DNA of 64,000 nt, from the NCBI GenBank assembly GCA_947166355.1, contig CAMVDX010000006.1:80383-144382 (forward strand), read 5' to 3'. The position numbers were made by a program, and so were the translations under genes. A model generated the notes under the pieces. It did no database searches and was not told the DNA's origin. It saw only the letters and a program-made list of their open reading frames with translations. The stretch comes from an uncultured Treponema sp. (lineage in GTDB: Bacteria; Spirochaetota; Spirochaetia; Treponematales; Treponemataceae). Positions 1-7,407 of this stretch are shown here, in pieces. How positions within the stretch are numbered: position 1 is the stretch's first letter; every line of letters begins with the position of its first letter.

Positions 1-1337
1 TCAAAATTCTGCATAGAAGAAACTTCAAACCATTTTAAATTACGCTTATCTTTTACAGCTTTTGAAGCCGCACACATTTCAGGACCAATCAGATAAATAA
101 AATCCGGCATAACCTCATTTATACGTTCACCTATTGTCTCATGAGATTTTTCGGATTCAGCTCCAAGTTCTTTCATATCTGCCAGTACAAAAAATTTTCT
201 GCCGATATCTTTCAGTCCGCTGCAAAAATCAATTACCTTCAGCATAGAATCAAGATTGGCATTATAACAGTCCTTTATAAGAACTGCCTTTTTTCCAGTA
301 CGCAGAACAACTTCACAAACTTCCATACGGCCCGAAATCGCACTCACACTCTCAAGCCCTCTCTTAATATCTGCCGCTGGAATTCCAATTTCTTTAGCGC
401 ACGCAATAACAGAAAGTGCATTCAGATAGTTATAGCTTCCAGAAAGCGGCAGATGAACAAAAAGCCCGTCCAGTTCAAAATCAGTTCCAAATAAACCTTT
501 GTCTTCGATAAAGCGCACTCCGCTGACTTCGGCAGGAACATTACGGCCAAATTTTACAACCTTACCGCGGACATTCTCCGTACAAAAATCTGCAAATGAA
601 TCATCAGCACCAACAACAGCAGCACCATTCTCAGGAATATATTTCAGAGACTTACGTTTTTCTTCAGCAATATTTTTTTGACTTCCAAGAATTCCTATAT
701 GTGCAGTTCCAATATTCGTAATAATTCCATAACGCGATTTTAAAACCTTTGAAATTTCACCAATCTCATTAACACGGTTCATTCCCATTTCAAAGATTCC
801 AATTTTTTCATCACCCCGAATCTTAAAAACAGAAAGAGGAAGCCCAGTTTCCGAATTAAGATTTCCGTAAGTATAAGCAACTCCATTATCTCCAAAATAA
901 GCACGGGCAACACTTACCATCATCTCTTTTGTAGTAGTTTTTCCGCTGGAGCCAGTAATGCTTACAAGAATCATATTACGGCATTTTTTTGCCACATAAG
1001 CTTCTGCTGCGTCCTGCAGAGCATGCAGAGTATTTTCTACCCTCACAAAACATACAGATGGATTTTCCACTGCCAGAGAATTATAATACGCAGTATCAGC
1101 CTTATATTCCGCTTCATTCAGCAAAATTACAGAAGCCTTTTTGTCAGAGGACAGAACATCAGGAATATATTTGTGTCCATTTTGAAACTCACCCATAAGA
1201 GGCACAAACATACACGGCTTTTCAGCAGACACATTGCGGCTGTCTGTCTGAACATCGTTAAATAAACATTCAGCACTGCCAATCTGAGTGCCATTTACAG
1301 CGGATAAAAGTTCATCTTTACTAAGCAAACTTTCCAT
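1..1337 (-). CDS. murF: UDP-N-acetylmuramoyl-tripeptide--D-alanyl-D-alanine ligase MurF (3' end outside window)
   Basis: Translating the minus strand from the ATG at 1337 gives about 445 residues without a stop before the window edge, so the C-terminus is missing. MurF adds D-Ala-D-Ala to the UDP-MurNAc-tripeptide in the cytoplasm, the last soluble step of peptidoglycan precursor synthesis. The ATP-binding P-loop GSSGKTTT lies at residues 129-136, followed by the Mur-ligase stretch EMGMNRVNEIG and a NIGTAHIG segment; the N-terminal part with TDSRNV is the Mur ligase catalytic N-domain. The start codon overlaps the ftsL stop by one base (TAATG), so translation is probably coupled. The order mraZ-rsmH-ftsL-murF matches the treponemal division cluster. 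MurE would be the alternative, but the sequence around residues 30-60 and the neighbours favour MurF. Confidence 0.93.
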   Translation of the reverse strand, partial: MESLLSKDELLSAVNGTQIGSAECLFNDVQTDSRNVSAEKPCMFVPLMGEFQNGHKYIPDVLSSDKKASVILLNEAEYKADTAYYNSLAVENPSVCFVRVENTLHALQDAAEAYVAKKCRNMILVSITGSSGKTTTKEMMVSVARAYFGDNGVAYTYGNLNSETGLPLSVFKIRGDEKIGIFEMGMNRVNEIGEISKVLKSRYGIITNIGTAHIGILGSQKNIAEEKRKSLKYIPENGAAVVGADDSFADFCTENVRGKVVKFGRNVPAEVSGVRFIEDKGLFGTDFELDGLFVHLPLSGSYNYLNALSVIACAKEIGIPAADIKRGLESVSAISGRMEVCEVVLRTGKKAVLIKDCYNANLDSMLKVIDFCSGLKDIGRKFFVLADMKELGAESEKSHETIGERINEVMPDFIYLIGPEMCAASKAVKDKRNLKWFEVSSMQNF

Positions 1338-1639
1338 TATTTTTTCTCTCCAGTCATTTCAACTCTAACTATGTCTTCGGTTTCAGCCTTGTGCATTCCA
1401 AGCTCCTCAACCGCTATTTTTTCAATTCTATCTGCGCTCGAAAGCACAGCAATATCACTCACAAGCTTCTTGTTCTCTTCAATAAGCCGTTCTTGTTTAC
1501 GTTCAAGCTCCCTGATTTCAGAAGTCAACTCCGTATAACGCCTTGCCTGAGCCGCGTAAAGACACAAAACCGCAGGAATGGCGAGCACAAACACACAGAA
1601 GAAAAATTTAACTATAAAATCCTTAAAACCGCGTTTCAT
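1337..1639 (-). CDS. ftsL: FtsL-like cell division protein
   Basis: This is a 100-residue bitopic membrane protein. A short basic N-terminus (MKRGFKDF) precedes one membrane segment at about residues 8-30, then a charged coiled-coil stretch at about 33-65 rich in E, K and R, and a short periplasmic tail. That layout, the small size and the position between rsmH and murF identify FtsL, which with FtsB and FtsQ activates septal peptidoglycan synthesis. Sequence conservation in FtsL is low, so the call rests on topology and context. The start lies three bases after the rsmH stop, and the stop overlaps the murF start. A DivIC/FtsB-type protein is the only serious alternative. Confidence 0.82.
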   Translation of the reverse strand: MKRGFKDFIVKFFFCVFVLAIPAVLCLYAAQARRYTELTSEIRELERKQERLIEENKKLVSDIAVLSSADRIEKIAVEELGMHKAETEDIVRVEMTGEKK

Positions 1640-1642
1640 ATA

Positions 1643-2629
1643 CTAAAAGCCTACCACCCCATCAAGATGATATTCAGTATCATCCTTAATTTTCCTGATA
1701 ACTCTGAGCTTTGCACTACGCGACGGAGAGTTAGCCTTTACTTCATTCTCCGTCGGGGCTACAGGTTTACGAGTTATAAGCTCAGCACAGGCAGAACCAC
1801 CGCAACGGCAAACAGCTACTTCAGGAGGACATACGCACTGTTTGCCAAGGTTGCGGAAATAGTTCTTTACAATTCTATCTTCAAGAGAATGGAAGGTTAT
1901 AACGCCCATTTTTCCACCATTCTTAAGACAGCCAAAAGCATCATGAAGGGCACGCGGCAATCTCTTAAGCTCACCGTTTACTGCAATTCTAATAGCCTGA
2001 AATGTTCTTGTTGCAGGATGAATCGATCCGTAGCGGTAGTTTGCAGGAACGGCATTCCATATAATCTCTGCAAGCGCCTTAGAAGACTCAATGCGGCCGC
2101 CAGATCTCGCCTCAACAATTGCACGGGCAATACGGCGGCTAAGCTTTTCTTCACCATACAGATAAATTAAATCCGCAAGTTTTTCTTCAGGCAGATTATT
2201 TACTAAATCTGCAGCTGATTCTCCTTCAGAAGAATTCAACCTCATATCCAGTTTTTCATCATAACGGAAAGAAAACCCCCGTTCAGATTTTTCATAATGA
2301 AAAACAGAAATACCGAGATCAAAAAGAATAATATCAGGACGATTATATTCAGACGGATAATTAGCGTAGAAATCCTGGAACCAGCCGTTATAAAAATGAA
2401 CACGTTCTCCAAACTCAGCAAGCCTTTCGCGAGCACGAGACTGAATCACTTTATCAGCATCCAGACCGATTACAGAAAGAGACGGATATTTTTTCAAAAA
2501 GTTATAAGTATGGCCGCCCTCTCCGAGCGTAGAGTCAATCATTAAAGCATCAGCTTCAAATGGCTCTCCAACAGGAGAAAGATATTCCAGACACTCATTT
2601 AATAAAACCGGAGTGTGTACGATTTCCAC
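1643..2629 (-). CDS. rsmH: 16S rRNA (cytosine-1402-N4)-methyltransferase RsmH (MraW)
   Basis: RsmH methylates the N4 position of C1402 in the decoding centre of 16S rRNA using S-adenosylmethionine. The 328-residue protein opens with the family signature VHTPVLLNECL. It has the SAM-binding motif DSTLGEGGHT at residues 32-41, FDLGISVFH near 105-113, and the conserved late motif TFHSLEDRIVK. The start is GTG at 2629, preceded by GGTGGGA at a suitable distance. It follows mraZ by about 30 bases and is three bases from ftsL, forming one transcription unit. Length and motifs are ordinary for the family. A single AAAGTGG word, the core of the MraZ box, overlaps this start codon and may be chance. 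Confidence 0.96.
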   Translation of the reverse strand: MEIVHTPVLLNECLEYLSPVGEPFEADALMIDSTLGEGGHTYNFLKKYPSLSVIGLDADKVIQSRARERLAEFGERVHFYNGWFQDFYANYPSEYNRPDIILFDLGISVFHYEKSERGFSFRYDEKLDMRLNSSEGESAADLVNNLPEEKLADLIYLYGEEKLSRRIARAIVEARSGGRIESSKALAEIIWNAVPANYRYGSIHPATRTFQAIRIAVNGELKRLPRALHDAFGCLKNGGKMGVITFHSLEDRIVKNYFRNLGKQCVCPPEVAVCRCGGSACAELITRKPVAPTENEVKANSPSRSAKLRVIRKIKDDTEYHLDGVVGF

Positions 2630-2659
2630 TTTTTAATCCCACCTAATTTTAAAAAGTTT

Positions 2660-3103
2660 TTAGAAATTAATGTCGTTAAAGGCCTCAGCTGCACTGCGGA
2701 AGTCAGATTCTGATTCAGTAATATAACCCTTATACGTATCAGAATCCCAGAGCTCCATATACTTAGCAATTCCAAGAACAACGCAGTCCTTAGAAAGCTT
2801 AGCATATTCACGCAGACTCTGAGGAATGGAAAGCCTGCCGTTTTTGTCGAATTCCACCTGTTGTGCAGGTGCAATAAAATGACGTACAACAGCCAGACTG
2901 CTTCCTTTCATCATAGAAGCATTACTCATCAGCTTAGACTGAAAAGCTTCCCATTCATCCATAGTAAAAAGCCATAAGCAGGTATCTAAACCTTTGGTAA
3001 CCATAACTACGTTTTGATTCACAGCCGTTCTCAATTTTACGGGAAATGAGACACGACCTTTATCATCAATCGTATTATTGTATTCACCAGTTAACAGATT
3101 CAT
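2660..3103 (-). CDS. mraZ: MraZ transcriptional regulator of the division cluster
   Basis: MraZ is a ring-forming DNA-binding protein with two SpoVT/AbrB-type beta folds that represses its own division/cell-wall cluster. Both half-domains are visible: the N-terminal GEYNNTIDDKGRVSFP near the start and the second NGRLSIPQSLREYA near residues 90-105. I chose the ATG at 3103, giving 147 residues and the usual MNLLTGEY beginning. An in-frame GTG two codons earlier lies inside an operator box and is less likely. It heads the rsmH-ftsL-murF operon. Four exact-period boxes cover the region just upstream and overlap the start, so autoregulation is strongly suggested. Confidence 0.95.
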   Translation of the reverse strand: MNLLTGEYNNTIDDKGRVSFPVKLRTAVNQNVVMVTKGLDTCLWLFTMDEWEAFQSKLMSNASMMKGSSLAVVRHFIAPAQQVEFDKNGRLSIPQSLREYAKLSKDCVVLGIAKYMELWDSDTYKGYITESESDFRSAAEAFNDINF

Positions 3104-3141
3104 ACCCACTTACATCCACTTTTTACCACTTTTTCCCACTT
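3102..3141 (-). promoter_or_regulatory. MraZ operator: four AAGTGG boxes in tandem
   Basis: Reading the minus strand there are four consecutive 10-base units, AAGTGGGAAA, AAGTGGTAAA, AAGTGGATGT and AAGTGGGTAT, at 3132-3141, 3122-3131, 3112-3121 and 3102-3111. The invariant six bases recur at exactly one helical turn. Known MraZ boxes have this kind of G-rich core repeated about every ten bases. The last box overlaps the mraZ start codon, so bound MraZ would cover the ribosome-binding region and the space just after the promoter. Confidence 0.88.
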
Positions 3142-3148
3142 ATGCACC

Positions 3149-3176
3149 ATTTTATACCAAAAATCGCTAAAGTCAA
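3149..3176 (-). promoter_or_regulatory. Promoter of the mraZ operon
   Basis: On the minus strand TTGACT (3171-3176) and TAAAAT (3149-3154) are separated by 16 bases, a good vegetative-type promoter. An overlapping TATAAA could also serve as the -10. The MraZ boxes start eight bases downstream, where a bound repressor would block initiation or clearance. Confidence 0.65.
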
Positions 3177-3265
3177 TGTATTTTTTAGCCGATAATATAA
3201 AATATTTTTACATTTTTTTCATTTTATACATACGGGTTAATACTATACTTTTTAGTACGCTATAT

Positions 3266-4009
3266 ATGAGCTTTTCCACGTTAAATGAAAGCAAACTACA
3301 CAATTCTCTAAAAATTCTTTATCAGGAAATTTATGAAGGCCAGACAGAAGTTGAACAGGATGGTCATATTTATGATATCGTTACAAAAAACGGAAATATA
3401 ATTGAAATTCAAACAAAGAATCTGGCAAAGCTGCTGCCAAAAATACTAGATACAATTGAAAAAGGTCATAATGTAAAACTTGTACATCCGGTTCCGATTG
3501 TAAACCGCATAGAATTAAAGGATGAAGAAGATAAAATTATATCAAAAAGAAAAAGCCCCAAAAAAGGCTCCATCTACGACATTTTTCGTGAACTTATAGG
3601 CATTTACCCCCTGATAACAAACCCGCATTTTTCACTAGAAATTGTCGAAATAGAAATGACAGAAGAAAGAGTTCGCACCTCCCAACCCGTCCAGTCTAAA
3701 AACGGCCGCCGCCGCTTTCGCCGCAACTGGCTAAAAACAGGCAAGAGACTCGACACAATTATAAATACCAGGCGCTTTTCCAAACCAGAAGATTATTTAG
3801 CGTTACTTCCAACACTTCCCAAGACTTTTTGTGCAAAAGATTTAAAAACTGCTTTAGAAAAAAATCCGAACATACAAAAACGCAGCATCAACGCAAACCT
3901 TATTCTCTGGGTTCTGTCACATGCTAATCTAATTGAATTCAAAGAAACAAAGGGTAAATCTAAATACTATTCTTTCCTCACAGAATACACAGAGTCTATA
4001 TTAAATTAA
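3266..4009 (+). CDS. Conserved hypothetical protein, nuclease-like N-terminus
   Basis: I do not have a firm name for this 247-residue protein. The first third contains a YD residue pair followed by NIIEIQTKN, a D...ExQ/K spacing reminiscent of restriction-endonuclease-like folds. The middle has a basic patch (KRKSPKKG and NGRRRFRRNW) and the C-terminus could form a winged helix. Similar proteins of this length occur in many phyla without assigned function. The start was set at ATG 3266 because the 30 upstream codons are AT-rich promoter-like sequence; TATACT at 3244-3249 sits too close for a long leader, and no Shine-Dalgarno is present. It diverges from mraZ and ends at a shared terminator. 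A DNA-repair or DNA-binding role is a guess. Confidence 0.7.
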   Translation: MSFSTLNESKLHNSLKILYQEIYEGQTEVEQDGHIYDIVTKNGNIIEIQTKNLAKLLPKILDTIEKGHNVKLVHPVPIVNRIELKDEEDKIISKRKSPKKGSIYDIFRELIGIYPLITNPHFSLEIVEIEMTEERVRTSQPVQSKNGRRRFRRNWLKTGKRLDTIINTRRFSKPEDYLALLPTLPKTFCAKDLKTALEKNPNIQKRSINANLILWVLSHANLIEFKETKGKSKYYSFLTEYTESILN

Positions 4010-4044
4010 TAAACACATTCGAGCCGCCCCCACCCCTCAAAATC

Positions 4045-4160
4045 TCTGAGCCTCCGAACCTACCAGTCTCCAAATCTCCGTACCTCCAAGTCCCCGATTT
4101 TCCGAGTTTCCAAGTCTTCAAGTCTCTGAGCTTCCAAACCTCCAAGTCTCCATACCTCCG
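4045..4160. repeat. Degenerate short-period tandem repeat
   Basis: About 115 bases are built from degenerate 8-9-base words of the form CTCCAAGT, CTCCGAAC, CTTCAAGT and CTCCATAC. They lie between the stop of the 3266-4009 gene and the terminator. On the minus strand they would read as GGAGACTTG-type units and keep an open frame of repeated W, L, G, D residues, but there is no start signal, so this looks non-coding. Confidence 0.7.
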
Positions 4161-4164
4161 TAAG

Positions 4165-4205
4165 GGACAAAAAAAAAGACCGTCCCATTTGGAACGGTCT
4201 TTTCT
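4165..4205. terminator. Bidirectional intrinsic terminator
   Basis: AAAGACCGT and ACGGTCTTT form a perfect stem around a short loop, flanked by A-runs on the left and T-runs on the right. It lies between two convergent genes, so it can stop transcription from both directions. Confidence 0.88.
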
Positions 4206-4220
4206 TTGCATGATTAAAGA

Positions 4221-4943
4221 CTACCAGTTATCAGCCATATCGTCTTCGTCGTGGTTTTCCATATCGTAAAGGTCTGTAACGGCACGAAGATCATCCATGT
4301 ACATATAATATGTACCGCGAGCCTGTACCGGGTTACAATCTACACGGAAACCAAGTACTTTAAGACCTGGCTTATCACCATAATAAGCACTGCTCTGAAC
4401 AATACCATGTTCTCCATCTGGACTTGGAGGAATTACACAAATAAGCTTTTTCCAGCCGGAAAATCCAAGACTTCCCATGTAAAGTTCAAAATTACGTCCA
4501 AAATAATCCTGTACCAGAGCATACAACTCATGATTCTGATTTCGTCCACAAACCCAAACAGACAGAGTCTTTGTAGTTCCTTCAATAGCAAGTGGACGAC
4601 CAGACTTAATTGTAAACGAATTCTTACCACGGCGGAAGAAGTCAACTCTTACACCAAGAACCTGAGTATCTTCAGCTTCTTTCCCTTCATCTTCAGGCAA
4701 AGGCTCTTTCAACGAAGGATTACCTTCAAAAAGACGTGCAGTAATAATACCGTCATCAGCAGACATATGAACGTTCCATGAACCTTCACGCTCAAACTTA
4801 TCTACAGAAACTTCACGCAAAGATGAATCTGAAGAGTCAGCACCTATAGTTTCAGGATTCGGATCCTGAAGGCTTGAGTTCTGTGCAAAAACAAAACCTG
4901 CGGCAAGCACAGTAAGAATACTAAAAGTTACAAGCTTTTTCAT
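4221..4943 (-). CDS. flaA: Flagellar filament outer layer protein, FlaA family (second of pair)
   Basis: A 240-residue exported protein with a signal peptide (cleavage probably after VFA at residue 20) and the beta-rich FlaA pattern of lysine- and tryptophan-containing strands such as GFSGWKKLICVIPPS and VLGFRVDCNP. In spirochaetes FlaA proteins sheath the periplasmic flagellar core. The C-terminus is acidic (MENHDEDDMADNW). Its start overlaps the stop of the paralogous gene upstream by four bases (ATGA), so the two are co-translated. The pair beside an aldolase gene on the opposite strand resembles the FlaA2/fba neighbourhood known from Treponema pallidum. Which FlaA subtype this is cannot be settled by eye. 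Confidence 0.82.
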   Translation of the reverse strand: MKKLVTFSILTVLAAGFVFAQNSSLQDPNPETIGADSSDSSLREVSVDKFEREGSWNVHMSADDGIITARLFEGNPSLKEPLPEDEGKEAEDTQVLGVRVDFFRRGKNSFTIKSGRPLAIEGTTKTLSVWVCGRNQNHELYALVQDYFGRNFELYMGSLGFSGWKKLICVIPPSPDGEHGIVQSSAYYGDKPGLKVLGFRVDCNPVQARGTYYMYMDDLRAVTDLYDMENHDEDDMADNW

Positions 4944-5692
4944 TTTACATCACCCTCCGAATCTGAACTATCACCAAAATCAACATCATTCAACTCATAA
5001 CCGTCATAAATCAGAGACATAGAGTTTGCAGTATACTTAATCTGATCAAAGTAAATTACAAAGTTATCAACATACTCTTCTGCATCAGAACGGATTCTGA
5101 AACCTACAAAAGTAAGGTTTTCAGGACCTGAACGCAGGTGAGAACTCTGCTGAATCCAGCCAGGAATAGAAATTACAAAGTTTTTCCAACCGTGGAAGGC
5201 AAGACTGCCAGCCTGAAGAACCTTTACAGTTCCAAGAGCATCTCTTACCATTACTTCAAGATAATAGTTATAACCTGAACCCCAGATCCAGAAATCAAGA
5301 TTTGAAACAACTCCTACAAAAGGAATTTCAAAAGGTTTACCATCTGCAACAGGATAAACCTCAAACCAGTTATCACCCTTGCGCTTATAGGAAGTCTTTA
5401 CACCGTAGGTCTTAAACTCCTTGTCAATACCCTTGTAAAGCTGTTTTATGGAATTAGGAACGCCCTCAAAATACCCTGTTTTCGGATAACCGTCTGTAAT
5501 AAAACGGCTTGCAGAAACATCCCAATCCCAACTGTAGGCTTTTCCATTGTACATATAATTCTGCGAACCTGCAGAATCAAAATCATCCAATACAAATGTC
5601 TCAACGCTGCGTGTATTAGGTTGTGCAAAGACCGGCAACCCGATTACAAACAGACATGCAAGACCAACAAGAACTTTAAGTTCCCTTTTCAT
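4940..5692 (-). CDS. flaA: Flagellar filament outer layer protein, FlaA family (first of pair)
   Basis: A 250-residue periplasmic protein with a signal peptide ending near VFAQ (residues 21-24). It contains ETFVLDDFDSAG near the mature N-terminus, a jelly-roll-like succession of strands, and GSLAFHGWKNFVISIPGW, the counterpart of the GW motif in the downstream paralog. The same segment recurs at equal position in both proteins, supporting tandem duplication. It belongs to the FlaA sheath family of periplasmic flagella. AAGGAG precedes the ATG, and a consensus sigma28-type promoter lies about 50 bases upstream, so expression should follow the late flagellar programme. The C-terminus is acidic, like its partner. 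Confidence 0.83.
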   Translation of the reverse strand: MKRELKVLVGLACLFVIGLPVFAQPNTRSVETFVLDDFDSAGSQNYMYNGKAYSWDWDVSASRFITDGYPKTGYFEGVPNSIKQLYKGIDKEFKTYGVKTSYKRKGDNWFEVYPVADGKPFEIPFVGVVSNLDFWIWGSGYNYYLEVMVRDALGTVKVLQAGSLAFHGWKNFVISIPGWIQQSSHLRSGPENLTFVGFRIRSDAEEYVDNFVIYFDQIKYTANSMSLIYDGYELNDVDFGDSSDSEGDVK

Positions 5693-5745
5693 GCAAAACT
5701 CCTTGAAACTTTTATCAAACCGATAAAAAGATTTTTACCTTTTTA

Positions 5746-5770
5746 TTATCGGCAATACAAGTCTTATTTA
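5746..5770 (-). promoter_or_regulatory. Sigma28 (FliA)-type promoter for the FlaA pair
   Basis: On the minus strand GCCGATAA occupies 5746-5753, an exact match to the FliA -10 element. TAAA lies at 5767-5770 with 13 bases between, slightly short of the usual 15; an AT-rich stretch just beside it could compensate. The FlaA genes it serves are classic flagellar class III-type targets. Confidence 0.75.
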
Positions 5771-5824
5771 TAACTCATTCAATTATATTTCCTATATTAT
5801 TCTTTGTCAAACGATTTTAGTCAT

Positions 5825-6045
5825 TAGGGAATAGGAAATAGTTAATAGAGAACAGTAAGAAGGGGCGTCTGCCCCTCGCTCCAACCCGCTTCGCGGTTTT
5901 CCGCTACCCCCTCTCCTAAGGGGGCTCGCCCCCTTAAAATCCCCCGGTAAATTACCCCGCGAGTTTGCTTGCAAACTCGTTAGTGAGCGACAGCGAACGT
6001 CTAACGCCCCCGTCATTGCGAGCGTAGCGAAGCAATCTAGAATCT
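5825..6045. repeat. Gene-free stretch with palindromic repeats (family F6 and one F1 copy)
   Basis: The 434 bases between the FlaA promoter gene and fba hold no convincing gene. Positions 5862-5945 are an inverted relative of 42284-42372, sharing hairpins of the type GGGGGC-GAGC-CCCC and AAAACCGC-GGGTT (family F6). A further hairpin, CGAGTTTGC / GCAAACTCG, follows near 5960-5980. A copy of the GTCATTGCGAG...GCAATCT repeat (family F1) ends the block at 6011-6039. The 70-residue minus-strand open frame here is made of repeat sequence. Confidence 0.75.
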
Positions 6046-6126
6046 TATTGAATAAATGATAATTTTAATTTAATATAGTAGACAAAGAAATCTCAGGCAT
6101 TGTTTGTCTGAAAAAGGATGTTAATT

Positions 6127-7134
6127 ATGGCTAACATTATTAGTTACAAAGATCTCGGCCTCGTAAACACACGCGATATGTTTGCAAAGGCTATGAAAGG
6201 CGGATATGCCATCCCGGCATATAACTTCAATAATATGGAACAGATGCAGGCTATCATTATGGCTTGTGTTGAGACAAAATCTCCTGTTGTTCTCCAGGTA
6301 TCAAAGGGAGCACGCGCTTACGCAAACGCAAATATCCTCCGCAACATGGCTCGTGGTGCTGTTGAATATGCTCACGAACTCGGATGTGATATTCCTATCG
6401 CTCTTCACCTTGACCACGGTCCAAACTTCGAAGTAGCAAAAGACTGTATCGACAACGGATTCTCATCTGTAATGATCGACGGTTCTTCACTTCCTTACGA
6501 CGAGAACGTAGCCCTCACAAAGAAGGTTGTAGAGTATGCTCACCAGTTCGACGTAACTGTAGAAGCTGAGCTCGGAGTTCTCGGTGGTGTAGAAGAGGAT
6601 GTTTCTGCAGAAGAATCTAAGTACACAAAACCAGAAGAAGTAATCGACTTCACATCAAAGACTGGTTGTGACTCACTTGCAATTTCTATCGGAACTTCAC
6701 ACGGACGCTGTAAGTTCACTCCAGAACAGTGTACACGCCGCGAAGATGGTACTCTTGTTCCACCTCCACTGGCATTCGACGTTCTTGAAGCAATCGAAAA
6801 GCAGCTCCCAGGTTTCCCAATCGTACTCCACGGATCTTCTTCAGTTCCACAGATTTACGTTAAAGAAATCGAAAAATACGGCGGAAAGATTCCTAACTCT
6901 GTAGGTATTCCAGAAGAACAGCTCCGCAAGGCTGCTAAGTCTGCAGTTTGCAAAATCAACGTAGACTCAGACGGACGTCTTGCTATGACAGCTGCTATCC
7001 GTAAGCACCTTGTTGAGCATCCAGAGGACTTCGACCCACGTCAGTACCTCACAGACGCTCGTGCAGAACTCGTAAAGATGTATGCAGACAAGAACAAGAA
7101 CGTATTCGGTTCAGCAGGACACGCACTGGATTAG
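6127..7134 (+). CDS. fba: Fructose-bisphosphate aldolase, class II
   Basis: Class II aldolases reversibly cleave fructose 1,6-bisphosphate into glyceraldehyde 3-phosphate and dihydroxyacetone phosphate with a zinc ion. The 335-residue protein has GGYAIPAYNFNNMEQ near residues 25-39, the metal/catalytic HLDHG at 94-98, VEAELGVLGGVEE, and ISIGTSHG followed later by LHGSSS. I start at ATG 6127 because AAGGA is eight bases upstream; an ATG three codons earlier is too close to it. The strong bias to codons such as CTC, CGC and GTA, unlike the neighbours, fits a highly expressed glycolytic gene. It diverges from the FlaA pair as in other treponemes. Confidence 0.96.
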   Translation: MANIISYKDLGLVNTRDMFAKAMKGGYAIPAYNFNNMEQMQAIIMACVETKSPVVLQVSKGARAYANANILRNMARGAVEYAHELGCDIPIALHLDHGPNFEVAKDCIDNGFSSVMIDGSSLPYDENVALTKKVVEYAHQFDVTVEAELGVLGGVEEDVSAEESKYTKPEEVIDFTSKTGCDSLAISIGTSHGRCKFTPEQCTRREDGTLVPPPLAFDVLEAIEKQLPGFPIVLHGSSSVPQIYVKEIEKYGGKIPNSVGIPEEQLRKAAKSAVCKINVDSDGRLAMTAAIRKHLVEHPEDFDPRQYLTDARAELVKMYADKNKNVFGSAGHALD

Positions 7135-7139
7135 AAAGA

Positions 7140-7294
7140 GTAGATGCTAGTTTTGCGCAGCAAAACTAGTGAAGCAGCCGCAAGGCTGCGACACACACAC
7201 GCTTTAGACTAGCCTATAACAAGTGGATTGCCACGTCGCCCTGTCGGGCTCCTCGCAATGACGTGTCATTGCGAGCCGCAGGCGAAGCAATCCA
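7140..7294. repeat. Hairpins and an inverted pair of family F1 repeats after fba
   Basis: Directly after fba comes a hairpin CTAGTTTTGC / GCAAAACTAG and a second, GCAGCC / GGCTGC. At 7223-7294 two F1 copies face each other: GGATTGCC...CTCGCAATGAC and GTCATTGCGAGC...GAAGCAATCC. No gene is visible. Confidence 0.8.
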
Positions 7295-7295
7295 T

Positions 7296-7333
7296 AAAAA
7301 AAGACTTCGTTTTTCAACGAAGTCTTTTTTTTT
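7296..7333 (+). terminator. Intrinsic terminator downstream of fba
   Basis: AAGACTTCGTT pairs with AACGAAGTCTT around a short TTTC loop and is followed by a run of nine T. It closes the fba transcript after the palindromic block and can also work toward the minus-strand gene that ends at 7405. Confidence 0.9.
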
Positions 7334-7344
7334 GCCATAATATA

Positions 7345-7407
7345 GTCATTACGAGGCTGCAAGCCAGAACACCCACGTCATTGCGAGGCTGTAGCCGAAG
7401 CAATCTA
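7345..7407. repeat. Two direct family F1 repeat copies
   Basis: A degenerate copy (GTCATTACGAGGCTGCAAGCC) is followed by a complete one (GTCATTGCGAGGCTGTAGCCGAAGCAATCT). The second ends right at the stop codon of the minus-strand membrane protein gene at 7405. Confidence 0.8.

Noticed and set aside
1391..2170. A 259-residue open frame on the plus strand
   Set aside because: It is antisense to ftsL and rsmH, has no ribosome site, and its composition follows the codon pattern of the genes on the other strand.
3104..3109. GTG start for mraZ two codons upstream
   Set aside because: It lies inside an MraZ box and the ATG at 3103 gives the normal N-terminus.
3996..4211. A 71-residue frame with repeated Trp/Leu/Gly/Asp
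   Set aside because: It covers the terminator and the degenerate tandem repeat, with no ribosome site; the repeat pattern arises from the DNA period.
5807..6016. A 69-residue minus-strand frame before fba
   Set aside because: Built from palindromic repeat sequence; no start signal.
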